Positions 1 to 8,700 of a stretch of DNA of 14,658 nt are shown piece by piece. The notes below the pieces were generated by a model. That model saw only the letters and a program-made list of their open reading frames with translations. It was not told where the DNA came from and ran no database searches. Made by a program: the position numbers and the translations under genes. Source of the DNA: Phoronis ovalis (taxonomy: Eukaryota; Phoronida; Phoronidae). Numbering within the stretch: the first letter of the stretch is position 1; each line of letters opens with the position of its first letter. The stretch spans positions 1 to 14,658 of the forward strand of contig JAOXYB010031164.1 in NCBI GenBank assembly GCA_028565635.1. Reading direction: 5' to 3'.

Positions 1-18
1 TATATATATATGTATGTA

Positions 19-57
<39 letters not shown>
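1..57. repeat. TA/TATG/TG microsatellite
   Basis: A simple-sequence run: about five TA units, then TATG units, then a long uninterrupted TG tract. It stops exactly where the inverted-repeat element begins at 58. Such a tract is likely to vary in length between individuals. Confidence 0.95.
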
Positions 58-60
<3 letters not shown>

Positions 61-254
61 AGCCATTAAATGTGCAGGTGGGATAATCACAAAACATACT
101 GTAGCGTAATTGATGTCATGCATGCATGATGTCCATTTTTCAAATTGATTTTTAAACCTGCGTTGTATATCTTCATCGAAATTCCCAATCCCTAGACACC
201 AATTACGCTACAGTAGGTTTTGTGATTATCCCACCTGCTCATTTAATGGCTAGC
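58..254. mobile_element. Foldback / MITE-like element with 60-bp terminal inverted repeats
   Basis: The left arm (58-117) and right arm (195-254) are reverse complements over about 60 bases with about three mismatches. The innermost few bases of each arm match less well than the outer 54. Both ends are the palindrome GCTAGC followed by CATTAAAT on the left strand. The 77-bp centre (118-194) has no reading frame of note. Size, near-perfect arms and lack of coding capacity fit a non-autonomous DNA transposon or foldback element. I see no convincing target-site duplication: the left flank is the TG microsatellite and the right flank is GACAGG. The high arm similarity suggests a fairly recent insertion. 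Family unknown. Confidence 0.8.
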
Positions 255-289
255 GACAGGTATCTGTGTTTCTCCGATAAATGTACCTG

Positions 290-313
290 TGACCGTGACC
301 TTGACCTTGACCT
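290..313 (+). promoter_or_regulatory. Four tandem TGACCT-type hexamers (nuclear-receptor half-site array)
   Basis: Four head-to-tail hexamers without spacing, TGACCG then three TGACCT. On the minus strand they read as AGGTCA half-sites, several in the extended form TCAAGGTCA that ERR/NR5A-type receptors bind as monomers. The array lies about 100 bases upstream of the sulfotransferase start codon. A weaker set of TTGACC motifs lies upstream of the degenerate second copy (about 3653-3684). Function is inferred; it may be only a short tandem repeat. Confidence 0.35.
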
Positions 314-411
314 TATCTTACTACATGTCCTTGTCCTACTGCAGTATACTTCAACCGACTCTCAATAGTCATAGGAATTTTAGACTATAACTTATTATTA
401 CAGCCCACAAT

Positions 412-637
412 ATGGCTGACGACATGATTAGCAAGGAGACAAACCCGGGGGAGACGAACAACGATTGTGTGCTGCAAAAAATAACTGACGCTGAAGGTTA
501 TTCTGCGGAATGGATTCGTTCTGTCAAGCTTGATATCCTCTTGCCGACATTGTATATCAATTCAGACTATTTCAATAGAGTGTCTTTGTTTACAGCACGT
601 AAGGATGATGTATGGGTTTGCGGCTTTACAAGATCGG
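412..637 (+). CDS. Sulfotransferase exon 1 (residues 1-75 plus one base)
   Basis: Codes the amino-terminal part, ending DDVWVCGFTRSG in the middle of the PAPS phosphosulfate loop. The donor is TCGG|GTATGG (phase 1). ETNPGETN near the start contains a short internal duplication (GAGACAAAC / GAGACGAAC) that is absent from the degenerate copy at 3721. Splitting the TxxSG loop by an intron makes the join with exon 2 easy to verify. Confidence 0.93.
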
Positions 638-3172
638 GTATGGTTAACCATTTTTGGTGATTGTCTTGATCATTAGAGGGTCAATTTAGGTCCAGTAAAC
701 TGCATGGGATTTCTGTGAATGCGAGTATTCGGTGTGTGAAATAGTCGCTTGCATACCATGAGGTTTTTGTATAATTTATCCCTGCCGGTAAAATGAATTC
801 ATGATTACAGTAACGGCAGGACTCCGATATATGACCCAGGGATGGCTATAGGCCCGGGGGTACACTGTCATATCATATATACGGTTATATATACGTGTTG
901 CCCCATGGTATGTTTTAGTCACCTTTTCTGACAACTGGGTATGTTTATACCCATCTTTTCGGACAACGGTGTATGATTTTTTACCATAGCTATCTTGCAA
1001 CGGGTATAGAGTTTTGAGACCTGGGCCTCACTCTACCATAAATTGGCCAAGTACCCCCCGGGGGTATGGGATGGTCACCGGGATGGTCATTGACGAATGA
1101 GGGCTTAATGCCCGTTATGTGTTAGAGTAGGAAAATCGGCAGTTTGATCAAAAAGGGTTTACTAGTATTTTGGCTTTGGTGTTACTTAGGGTCAAGTTTT
1201 CATAGTGAATCTTACTTGGAATAGGTGCATGTTCAGTGGCGGTTTTAGGAGAGTTCCTTGTTTTTTCTCTTAATTGTCGACAAATTTAGTCTTTGATATA
1301 ATACAATTTTTAAGGTGGCTTTTAATAGCCTACTCCCTTATTACCACTTGTTTAGAATCTTTTTACAGATCATTCACGAGCATGGATATTTTCAGTCTGA
1401 ATAAATCCATCCGTTAGTGTTTCGTACCTTCTCAACTGAAGATATACGGAACACTAACGGTTGGGTTTATTCAGACTGGGATACTTTATACCTTACTGGT
1501 CCCTGGGAAGAACAAATTTTAGCTTTCATTCAGCTTTTACTAAAAATGTATTATATGATTGATTTATTTTGTTTATTAATGCAACGCACAATAGAAATAA
1601 ATAAACAAAGGATTTGCCGTTATGGTTCTATACATCTACCATAATTACAATTAAATCGTAACGTCCGGTAAGTAGCACAAGGATCGACTACAATAAAGTT
1701 AGCTTCGGGTCTTTAGACTTGCCTATAAGCTCTTTTTGTTTTATTTTTTTAAATAATGTTATTTATGTCACAAGAACAAAGTCGTTAATATAAAGAATAG
1801 AGTTTAACAATACAAATTATAATGAGTTTGACGAGTTATTTCGGGGCACCAACTAAATTTCTCCAAAAATTACTGGAAGATAAAACTATATGTCTATATC
1901 CAAGGTTAACGAACTACTATGAATAGGTGACGGTGGGGAGGAGGGCGGGTGACTTTAATTAATTGAATAAATTGAGAACCTTCTGTGAGTGAGGTGGTGA
2001 AAGGGAGTGAAGCCTGTTCAGGCTATAGAGGGTTATATTTGGAGGTTGTGACCTTTGAACTGGGTCCTGCTTGGTTATTATAGGATATAAACCCCGCCTT
2101 AATTCTGTGACATAAAATTGGCTATTTCAGGAGTTCTTAACCTGTCTTTAATTAATAAGATTCACTATCCTATACATGTGGGTACCACCCATTACGACGA
2201 TATAGTCAGCCTATTTCTTCAAATTTTATGTTTAGATTTTATATTAACTGGACTCTAAAATAACTATAATATCAACGATCGACGGGTTATACTGCAGAGA
2301 TTGAATTTGCTTCTATTTTTACAGGAAACCACTGGTTATGGGAAATCACATCAATGTTAGTCAAGGAAGATCCAAATCTTATGGAAGGAACTAGAGAACA
2401 CAGTTTACTAGGTTATCAAACAAAGGAACACTTGAATGCACTAAAATCGCCGAGAATTTTGCACAGCCATTTACCACTAAAATTGTTGCCTTCTACAATA
2501 TGGAAGGATGACAGTAAGATAATATATGTGATGAGAAATCCAAAGGATTGCTTTGTTTCTGTATATCATATTGTCCGTAGTGATCAGAGTGATTATGGCG
2601 CCAGTTTCGAAGCATTTCTGAACACTGAGGTAAGCGTTTCAGTTTGAAAATTAGTAGCGAACTATTACAATACCTAGTACATGTGTAGGCACCGCAGTGT
2701 TTTGGCGGTCAAGGTAGTCAGAGTAATGATTATACCCATCATTAAAATACATGAAAGATTAACCAAATAGTTTTCTTATTGTCAGGTTCTAACTGGACGC
2801 AACATGCTGTATGGTGGGTGGTATCGAAATGTTCTCGAATCATGGGAGGAATACAAAAACACTCCAAACGTATTATTTGTAAAATATGAAGATGTCAAGC
2901 GAAATCCATACGCTTCAATAAAACAAATTGCAAATTTCTTGGGGAAATCCTTCGACGAAACGTTTCTGCGTAATATCGTTGAAAAGACTTCGTTTTCAAA
3001 GATGAAAAAGCACAAGAGTGAGCATGTCCATGTCACAGCTGGTACAACGATGCGCAAGGGATGTGTTGGAGATTGGAAAAATCACTTCACTGTGCAAATG
3101 AACGAAGCATTTGACCAGGAATACGAGGAAAACATGCAGGGTCACGATTTACAGTTCGACTTTGAACTATAG
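412..3172 (+). CDS. Cytosolic sulfotransferase (SULT family), three exons
   Basis: Joined exons 412-637, 2325-2629 and 2786-3172 give 305 residues plus stop, the usual length for cytosolic SULTs. These enzymes move the sulfonate of PAPS onto hydroxyls or amines of small molecules such as steroids, phenols and xenobiotics; the acceptor cannot be read from sequence. The 5'-phosphosulfate loop is TRSGNHW (73-79), rebuilt across intron 1. The catalytic histidine is H124 in HSHLPL. The 3'-phosphate motif is RNPKDCFVSVYH (146-157). The second PAPS loop is RKGCVGDWKNHF (267-278), overlapping the KxxxTVxxxE dimer motif (275-284). No signal peptide or membrane segment is seen. Both introns are GT-AG, 1687 and 156 bases, and keep frame. 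The ATG at 412 is the first in frame. TTATTACAG just before it (395-403) could be the 3' splice site of a 5'-UTR intron. Confidence 0.93.
853..1066. repeat. Degenerate about 33-bp tandem repeat between inverted CCCGGGGGTAC ends
   Basis: Three diverged units of 31-34 bases lie at about 906-1002, each of the form GGTATG, T-rich core, pyrimidine run, then GACAAC or GCAACGG; a fourth partial unit starts at 1002. The block is bounded by CCCGGGGGTAC (853-863) and the inverted form GTACCCCCCGGG (1051-1062), which could be the ends of a dispersed element. I have a general impression of similar GGGTATG plus CCCCCCGGG repeats in marine invertebrate genomes but can name no family. Confidence 0.5.
1393..1478. 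repeat. Perfect-register inverted repeat, 34-bp arms, 18-base loop
   Basis: Left arm 1393-1426 (starting CAGTCTGAATAAA) and right arm 1445-1478 (ending TTTATTCAGACTG) are reverse complements with three mismatches. Transcribed as part of the sulfotransferase pre-mRNA, it would form a long stem. It could be a very small foldback element or a precursor-like hairpin. The ends CAGTCTG...CAGACTG show no clear target-site duplication. Confidence 0.8.
2325..2629 (+). CDS. Sulfotransferase exon 2 (PAPS loop end, catalytic His, 3'-phosphate motif)
   Basis: Begins after TTTTTACAG and completes the split glycine codon, giving GNHWLWEITS (76-85). It then carries RILHSHLPL with catalytic H124 and YVMRNPKDCFVSVYH with the arginine and serine that hold the 3'-phosphate of PAPS. 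It ends LNTE before the donor GAG|GTAAGC (phase 0). Confidence 0.95.
2786..3172 (+). CDS. Sulfotransferase exon 3 (C-terminal PAPS loop and dimer motif)
   Basis: Begins after TTGTCAG in phase 0 with VLTGRNMLYGGWY. It carries VLFVKYEDVKRNP, a typical SULT helix start, the RKGCVGDWKNHF loop (267-278) and KNHFTVQMNE, the dimer motif. It ends FDFEL and TAG. The reading frame is intact, with no sign of decay. Confidence 0.95.
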   Translation, partial: VLTGRNMLYGGWYRNVLESWEEYKNTPNVLFVKYEDVKRNPYASIKQIANFLGKSFDETFLRNIVEKTSFSKMKKHKSEHVHVTAGTTMRKGCVGDWKNHFTVQMNEAFDQEYEENMQGHDLQFDFEL

Positions 3173-3225
3173 TAATTTTTAATTGCTTGAAGCTTTCACA
3201 ATAGTTATTCACAATGTAGCTTCTT

Positions 3226-3300
3226 ATTAAAAATGTGTTATAATTGTAAATGTTTGTACAATATCTGCGTTTTGTCAAAATATGACACTATGATATTAAA
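3226..3300 (+). terminator. Candidate polyadenylation signals of the sulfotransferase
   Basis: Two ATTAAA hexamers, the commonest variant of AATAAA, lie at 3226-3231 and 3295-3300, about 55 and 125 bases after the stop codon. TG/T-rich sequence follows both. The second, followed by TTTGAGCTCCTTGTGTTT, looks slightly better. Which one is used cannot be told from sequence. Confidence 0.4.
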
Positions 3301-3720
3301 TCTTGATTCATATTTCATTTGAGCTCCTTGTGTTTATTAGCTTTACATATAGAAAGGACATAACTACTGAAGACTTGTAAAAATGCATGTAAACTATTTT
3401 TTTTGATTGTATTAGTTATTATACCGATGATGTTACTTTAAATTCGGTTTGAAATATACATTTAATTCTTTCAATTGTGCTACTTTTGAAAACAATGTTT
3501 ATTGTTAAAAATTGGGCAATAAGAACGTTAGGGTGAAAATATATATAGAAAGCATAGAAAGTATATATTTACTGAATATATGTTCTTTATGCGGTTTAAG
3601 GATTTACGCTAGTGAGAATTTTGTTTAACTTTCAATTTGACAAATCTAGTCCTTGACCTTGATGTATATGGTCATACCTTGACCACTTAATTAACAGTTA
3701 GCACAAACTAAAATAAAAAA

Positions 3721-3905
3721 ATGGCCAACGACACGATTGACCTGGAGACAAACAACGACAATGTATTGGGAAAAATAACGAAGTCTGGTAGTGATTCGTT
3801 CTGTCAAGCTTGATAGCATCCTTCCGATAGTATACAGCATCTAGACTAGTTTAACTGTTTTAACAATGCTGTTGTATTCGGCAAACAAGGGTGATGTACG
3901 CGATT
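3721..3905 (+). pseudogene. Degenerate copy of sulfotransferase exon 1
   Basis: Aligns to exon 1 of the intact gene 3.3 kb upstream. It opens MANDTIDLETNN and VLGKIT (compare MADDMISKETN and VLQKIT), then a net 14-base deletion shifts the frame and gives TGA at 3811. After the shift the match resumes: ATTCGTTCTGTCAAGCTTGA is identical, reading IRSVKLD, then a TAG, then a weaker match to FNRVSLF. It fades before the PAPS loop; the TRSG codons and splice donor are gone. I see no exon 2 or 3 equivalent downstream before the next gene. Most likely it is the relic of a tandem sulfotransferase duplicate. A partial duplication of exon 1 alone would look the same. Confidence 0.8.
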
Positions 3906-5496
3906 TTGATATATAATTGCATATCATTTAAACTATTGAAATGTGTTCAACTTTCGATTAGACTCATACCATGACGATAGATGATTGATAACATGTATGC
4001 TATCAATGAGATCGATCCTGACCACACCTCATCACCCGAACCTGTGCGGACACTTGACGCATGAGATTATGCTGTTACTATATTTATCATTAAATTACGT
4101 TTTTTGATAAACATAGTCATTGAGTTAAACTTTTATAATCATCAGTTAAAACAGATAGTTATCTTGTCGATGAGTACAAAGGTATATATGACAGATAATA
4201 CCTATGCTTGATTTAATAAAAAAAAAAAACTTTGTTTTTGGATAAAAAAAACGATTTTTTTTTGTTTAAATAAAAATATCTACCATGATACTTTCTGTAC
4301 TATAATTATAACATTAGGAATGTAATATCAAAGCTGCAACGCGCCATATATGAGAAATAAAAGAGTTGATACATTTTACTGCATTTTAATTCCTAATATA
4401 TAGAGTTCCAGCGAGAAAACCTTAACATCATCCATAGAGTAAGTGAGTATTTTCTAGCAAAAAAAGCACAAATGAACACATTTATTAACAAGCAGAAAAT
4501 GTATTTTGAAAGAAACAGGATAACAAATATTATTTTTATCATTCTTGTTCTACCCGCATTTTATGGAAATGACTGAATAACGCGCACCTTAAGGATCTGT
4601 TTTCATATATGCCCTTACGTAGCAGCAGAGACGTAAACAAGAACCAACTGGGGTTGCTGATTTATAGTCAAATAAACGCACAGGCACAAGTATACATGTG
4701 GGTTTTTTTTTCAAATAAAAGCAGTATACGTTAATATTGTAATCTACACATTGAAATGCACAAGAGAACGAGAAAGTTAAAACTATAAGATCACTGTGAG
4801 TTAAAAATGCATACACAATTGGATAATAAAGAATATTTGTGTATACGTGTACAGGTAAGACTAATAAGATTACGTTGAGATTCCTCCACCGTGTACACAA
4901 GTATATAATAAAACTAAATAGTCTTTTACTTGTAAACTACATTAATAAACAATTATAACCTTCTGTTACACAGTCCATTACTTACCAACTATGGGAAATC
5001 TTGCTATCTTGTTAGTTTAGGTATAACTAATTAAAATGCATAAGTATTAAAACGCTCCACCTGTTTAAACAAATAAAAGAAGCTATTCTATACGACCAAC
5101 CACACCCTAAATAACCGAAATTAGAAAATTGTATTTCGGTATTTTGATAAAATATCGTATAACTATTTAATTCCTTACTATTTCACTTTGTAAAAGTATA
5201 TGCGCAGTATTCGTATTCTGAGGCGGTGCTGTTTGACAGAGGTGGAAATTGTTAGTGTTAAAAACCACTAACTAAACAAAACACTAATTTTAGATATTTA
5301 AAGATCTTTAAACCCTGCAACAACTCAATTTCATAGAATAACTATTTTTAATCGAAAGGAGAATTTCCGGCAAACTAATATTTACAAGTTCTACAAATAT
5401 ACGAAATCTTTGAAAACATAGTAATATTAATTTCTATTATGCTTGAGACTTGATAGGTAGAATTGAGTGTTTTTTAACCCGTAGGCCAAGTTCATG
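3906..5496. other. Intergenic spacer, no gene seen
   Basis: AT-rich sequence between the convergent genes. It has a low-complexity stretch of A and T runs at about 4217-4277. Stop codons are frequent in all frames and the open stretches (for example 4589-4900 on the minus strand) show no domain, splice pattern or composition change. The lower part presumably holds the 3' UTR of the minus-strand gene. I find no tRNA, rRNA or transposase remnant. Confidence 0.7.
5166..5171 (-). terminator. Possible ATTAAA polyadenylation signal of the minus-strand gene
   Basis: The minus strand reads ATTAAA here, about 325 bases past the stop codon at 5497. No canonical AATAAA is nearer. Weak evidence; offered only as a candidate. 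Confidence 0.2.
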
Positions 5497-5777
5497 TCAC
5501 GTGTCTGTTATCATCTCAGAGTCCTGTCTAGTACAGAGGTTGATTCCACCAGGTATATATTTTGCTGTCGTTACTTGAGTGCGAGGCCACCTTAGATGAT
5601 TTTCTGGACATATCATGCAAAAAGGACTGTAGAAATTGTAGATCGAAACCACAACTGCCAACAACAAGAGGGACGCTAGTACACCAACTATGATGTAGCA
5701 GGTGATGCATGCAAAACTTCCGCTGCAGGTTTGTTCTTGTGACTGTGCAGTGTAATTCGTGATAGATATAGCTCGAA
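5497..5777 (-). CDS. Last exon: transmembrane segment and cytoplasmic tail
   Basis: Acceptor TTATTTTCAG|TT, phase 1, joining the previous exon as GDRVRAISI. It holds an N-glycosylation site NYT (869-871), then CSGSFACITC and a hydrophobic stretch of about 20 residues (IIVGVLASLLLLAVVV core, roughly 888-907), typical of the C-terminal anchor of ZP proteins. A tail of about 47 residues follows, beginning IYNFYSPFCMICP, with juxtamembrane cysteines that could be acylated. It ends SEMITDT and TGA. Confidence 0.88.
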
Positions 5778-8700
5778 CTGAAAATAACATAATATGGTGT
5801 TAAGGGCTTCAGCAGTGTCTTTACACCGACAGTCAACATCAAAGCCGTCTTTGTGGAAAATCATTTTTATTTTTAGATACATGTTGACATGTTGACATGC
5901 CGACATTTGAAGAGATCCTCTATTAAAAAAACTTCGATTCTCTAATAGTTCTATCCAACAAGTGTCTTACTTCAATGTTCTTCAACAGCTACAGATTAAT
6001 CATAAAAGTGTAAGCAAAACCATTTTTACAGATTAATCATAAAAGTTAAAGCACACCATTTTTACAATTTCAGATAAGATCAATTTTGTAAATATTTTGG
6101 TGTGACATAGCGATTAATTTTCAGTGAGGTTACATTTTATAAGGATTTAGTAGTATTCACAATAATAATGATGACAGCGCGCGATTAGATATATAAATAA
6201 CATAAGTACGCAAATTTAAAACATAAATTCAGATCGAGAAAATAATAGTTTTAGTCCCTCTATTTAATTGTTTAGAGAATAAGAGCATGTTCCACCATAA
6301 AACAAAAGTTTACCTCTGTCTCCTACTGTGATCGTAGTTACAACACTAGTAGTATCATCATCAGCTTGTCGACGACGTCTGTTGCTGGAAACGCAGTTGT
6401 TCTAAAAATGATACAAAGTTAAATAAAAATGCGTTTTGAAGCCAAGTAACTGTAAAGCGTATTTTGATTCATTTGTCTTATAGACGTTCACCCTTTCACG
6501 TGTTGATGCTAAGTGACTGTAAAGCGTATTTTGATTCATTTGTCTTATAGATGTTCACCCTTTCACGTTTTGATGCTAAGTGACTATAAAACGTATTTTG
6601 ATTCATTTGTCTTATAGACGTTCACCCTTTCACGTTTTGCTAACGAATATAAGAATAGAGGAATGCTATAGTAAGAAGTTAAACAATGGATTTGATGAGA
6701 CACAAGGGGTGGAATGATTTTGAAACATATTGTATTAACGAAATTTTTGACAATGTAACTTACACTGTGACACCGGGTATTTTCGTCAAGCCCATTGCAG
6801 AAGACAACAGCACACTGTAAAAGTAATTCTTTACTTCGTGTGGTAAATTTGAAAGCAGCAAATGCGTTTGTTTCGGTTGTGTATGTAGCGTCGTTTTCCG
6901 TTATATCAAAACCAAATCCAGTATTAACAGGCAACCCAGAACTAGTCGTAGCGCAGCTACAGAAAGATAAAATTAAAAATTCAGTTTTATAGAGCTCCTC
7001 GGGTTGAAGACATGTCAGAGAAGCTCCTGTTTAGCGAATCATGTTAACGTACACAAATTTTAGAAAAAAAGTAATCATTTCGTACCTGTCGGTTATAAGA
7101 TTAAGTTCATGTCCACTATCAGACGATGTCGCTTTACATGATATCCCACGAACTTGACGAGCAGCTGAAATACAAAAAAAATATAACAACACCGTTGTCA
7201 ACATTTCTACGCTACACATCATGTAGTGCAGGGTGTAACAAACGAAGTAACTTAAGGGAATATAACCTATATAAACTACGTACGCATACAAGTACACCCG
7301 TTCAACTTTGGAAAGGGCACTGAAAGGTTTAAATGTTATAACATTAAAATGTATGTACTCACTTCCTGTTTTCTGGAGTGTCAATTTCAGTTTTATTTGA
7401 TCTTTAAGCTGCATCAAACCTCCTGAATCAATAAAAATCCCCGAGTTAGAAGAATCTTCCTTCAACACAGATAGAGAGACAGTTTCATCACAACCAGAGG
7501 CATCCTGAGACGTAAGATCACTGAAAATGTACGAATGAATACCTATAACATCTACAAACCTTTAGTATTCATGACGTTCATTTACTACTGTACAGTACTT
7601 TTTTAAATATTTTATTTACTATGCATAAAAATATCAAAGAACATACAATATAGAAATAATTTATTAAGAAGCAGTGCTAAATTAAACGAATACTAAAAAT
7701 AAGAACGTTAACACGAAAAGTTAAAAAAGTATTCCCACAACGGTCCTTATTGTGTCCCTTACCACAAGGCAGTGTTTGTCCAGCGATCACATATAGTAAA
7801 AATGCATATGATATAAAACAATAAGTGTACGAAATATCATAACACTTGTTTCGGACATATTTAACGACAAAACTTTATAAATGTTTCCAGTCATAGCAAA
7901 CTCAAACAATTTGCTAAACGCATTTTGACATGATGAATAATCAAAACATGTATTTATTACGTGTCACTGAATAATTATTTATAAATAATTTAGTGATTGA
8001 ATGTTAAATTTTAATTTTGGGCTTTTGTCACTGGATTACTGAAATTCTTGAGAACTAAAATATTGGAATTTTTTTTTAATTAGCAGAGTAACACGTGTTC
8101 CAAAATAAAGATTATAAAATGATACACAGTAGTAGAATGCACATATCCTAGTCCAGAGGATGCCTGAAACAATTATTATATATCGGCTCTAACTAATTGT
8201 AAAGTGTCATTCTCTCAGCAGCCATCTAAAATTTAGAAATAAATATATCGTTACGAAAATATAATGTTACCCTGTTGCCTCAATGCCTTGTGCCATAATT
8301 TCTTGACTTGTAGGATTATTGAGGTTGACAGTAATGCTAAATTTATAATCTTCACCGCGAAGAGCTACCAAACTCTGCGCAACTACGATCGCAACATCAA
8401 CACTATTATCAGCATTTCTCTGAAACACAAAGATATAGACGGGAAGAAGACAACAGTAGCATAAATGGTTGGCTTAGGTCAAAGTTAATGTTATAGAAAT
8501 GCTAAAATTGATTGTTCTGTTTGATTGTTTGCATGCCTTGTCAAGACTCGGTAACGCTGACATTGTGTTGCTACCGTTGACATAAATCACACATCTATTT
8601 AGGTGTACTTTGAAAATTTATAATTATTAATTTTTGATCAGCAAAACTAAAATGTAGTTGACCCAACAGAGGTTTTACGGTAACAATAAGTACTCCTATA

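Larger units (their letters stand above)
638..2324 (+). other. Sulfotransferase intron 1 (1687 bp)
   Basis: Runs from GTATGG to TTTTTACAG. It contains the repeat block at about 853-1066 and the hairpin at 1393-1478, both listed separately. There is also a small inverted repeat, CCTGCCG at 781 against CGGCAGG ending at 820, with a loop of about 20 bases. The remainder, especially 1500-2324, is AT-rich with no exon, RNA gene or coding element that I can support. Confidence 0.85.

Noticed and set aside
776-1000. Open frame on the minus strand in sulfotransferase intron 1
   Set aside because: It runs through the degenerate tandem repeat, so its apparent pattern is the repeat read as codons.
1417-1644. 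Open frame on the plus strand in intron 1
   Set aside because: Starts inside the hairpin repeat and has no sulfotransferase similarity. The PAPS loop is rebuilt exactly by joining exon 1 to 2325.
4589-4900. 103-codon open frame on the minus strand in the intergenic spacer
   Set aside because: Composition is that of the surrounding AT-rich DNA, with no domain, no start context and no exon partner.
6449-6640. Repeat array considered as CRISPR
   Set aside because: Units are contiguous, with no unique spacers, and the DNA is animal.
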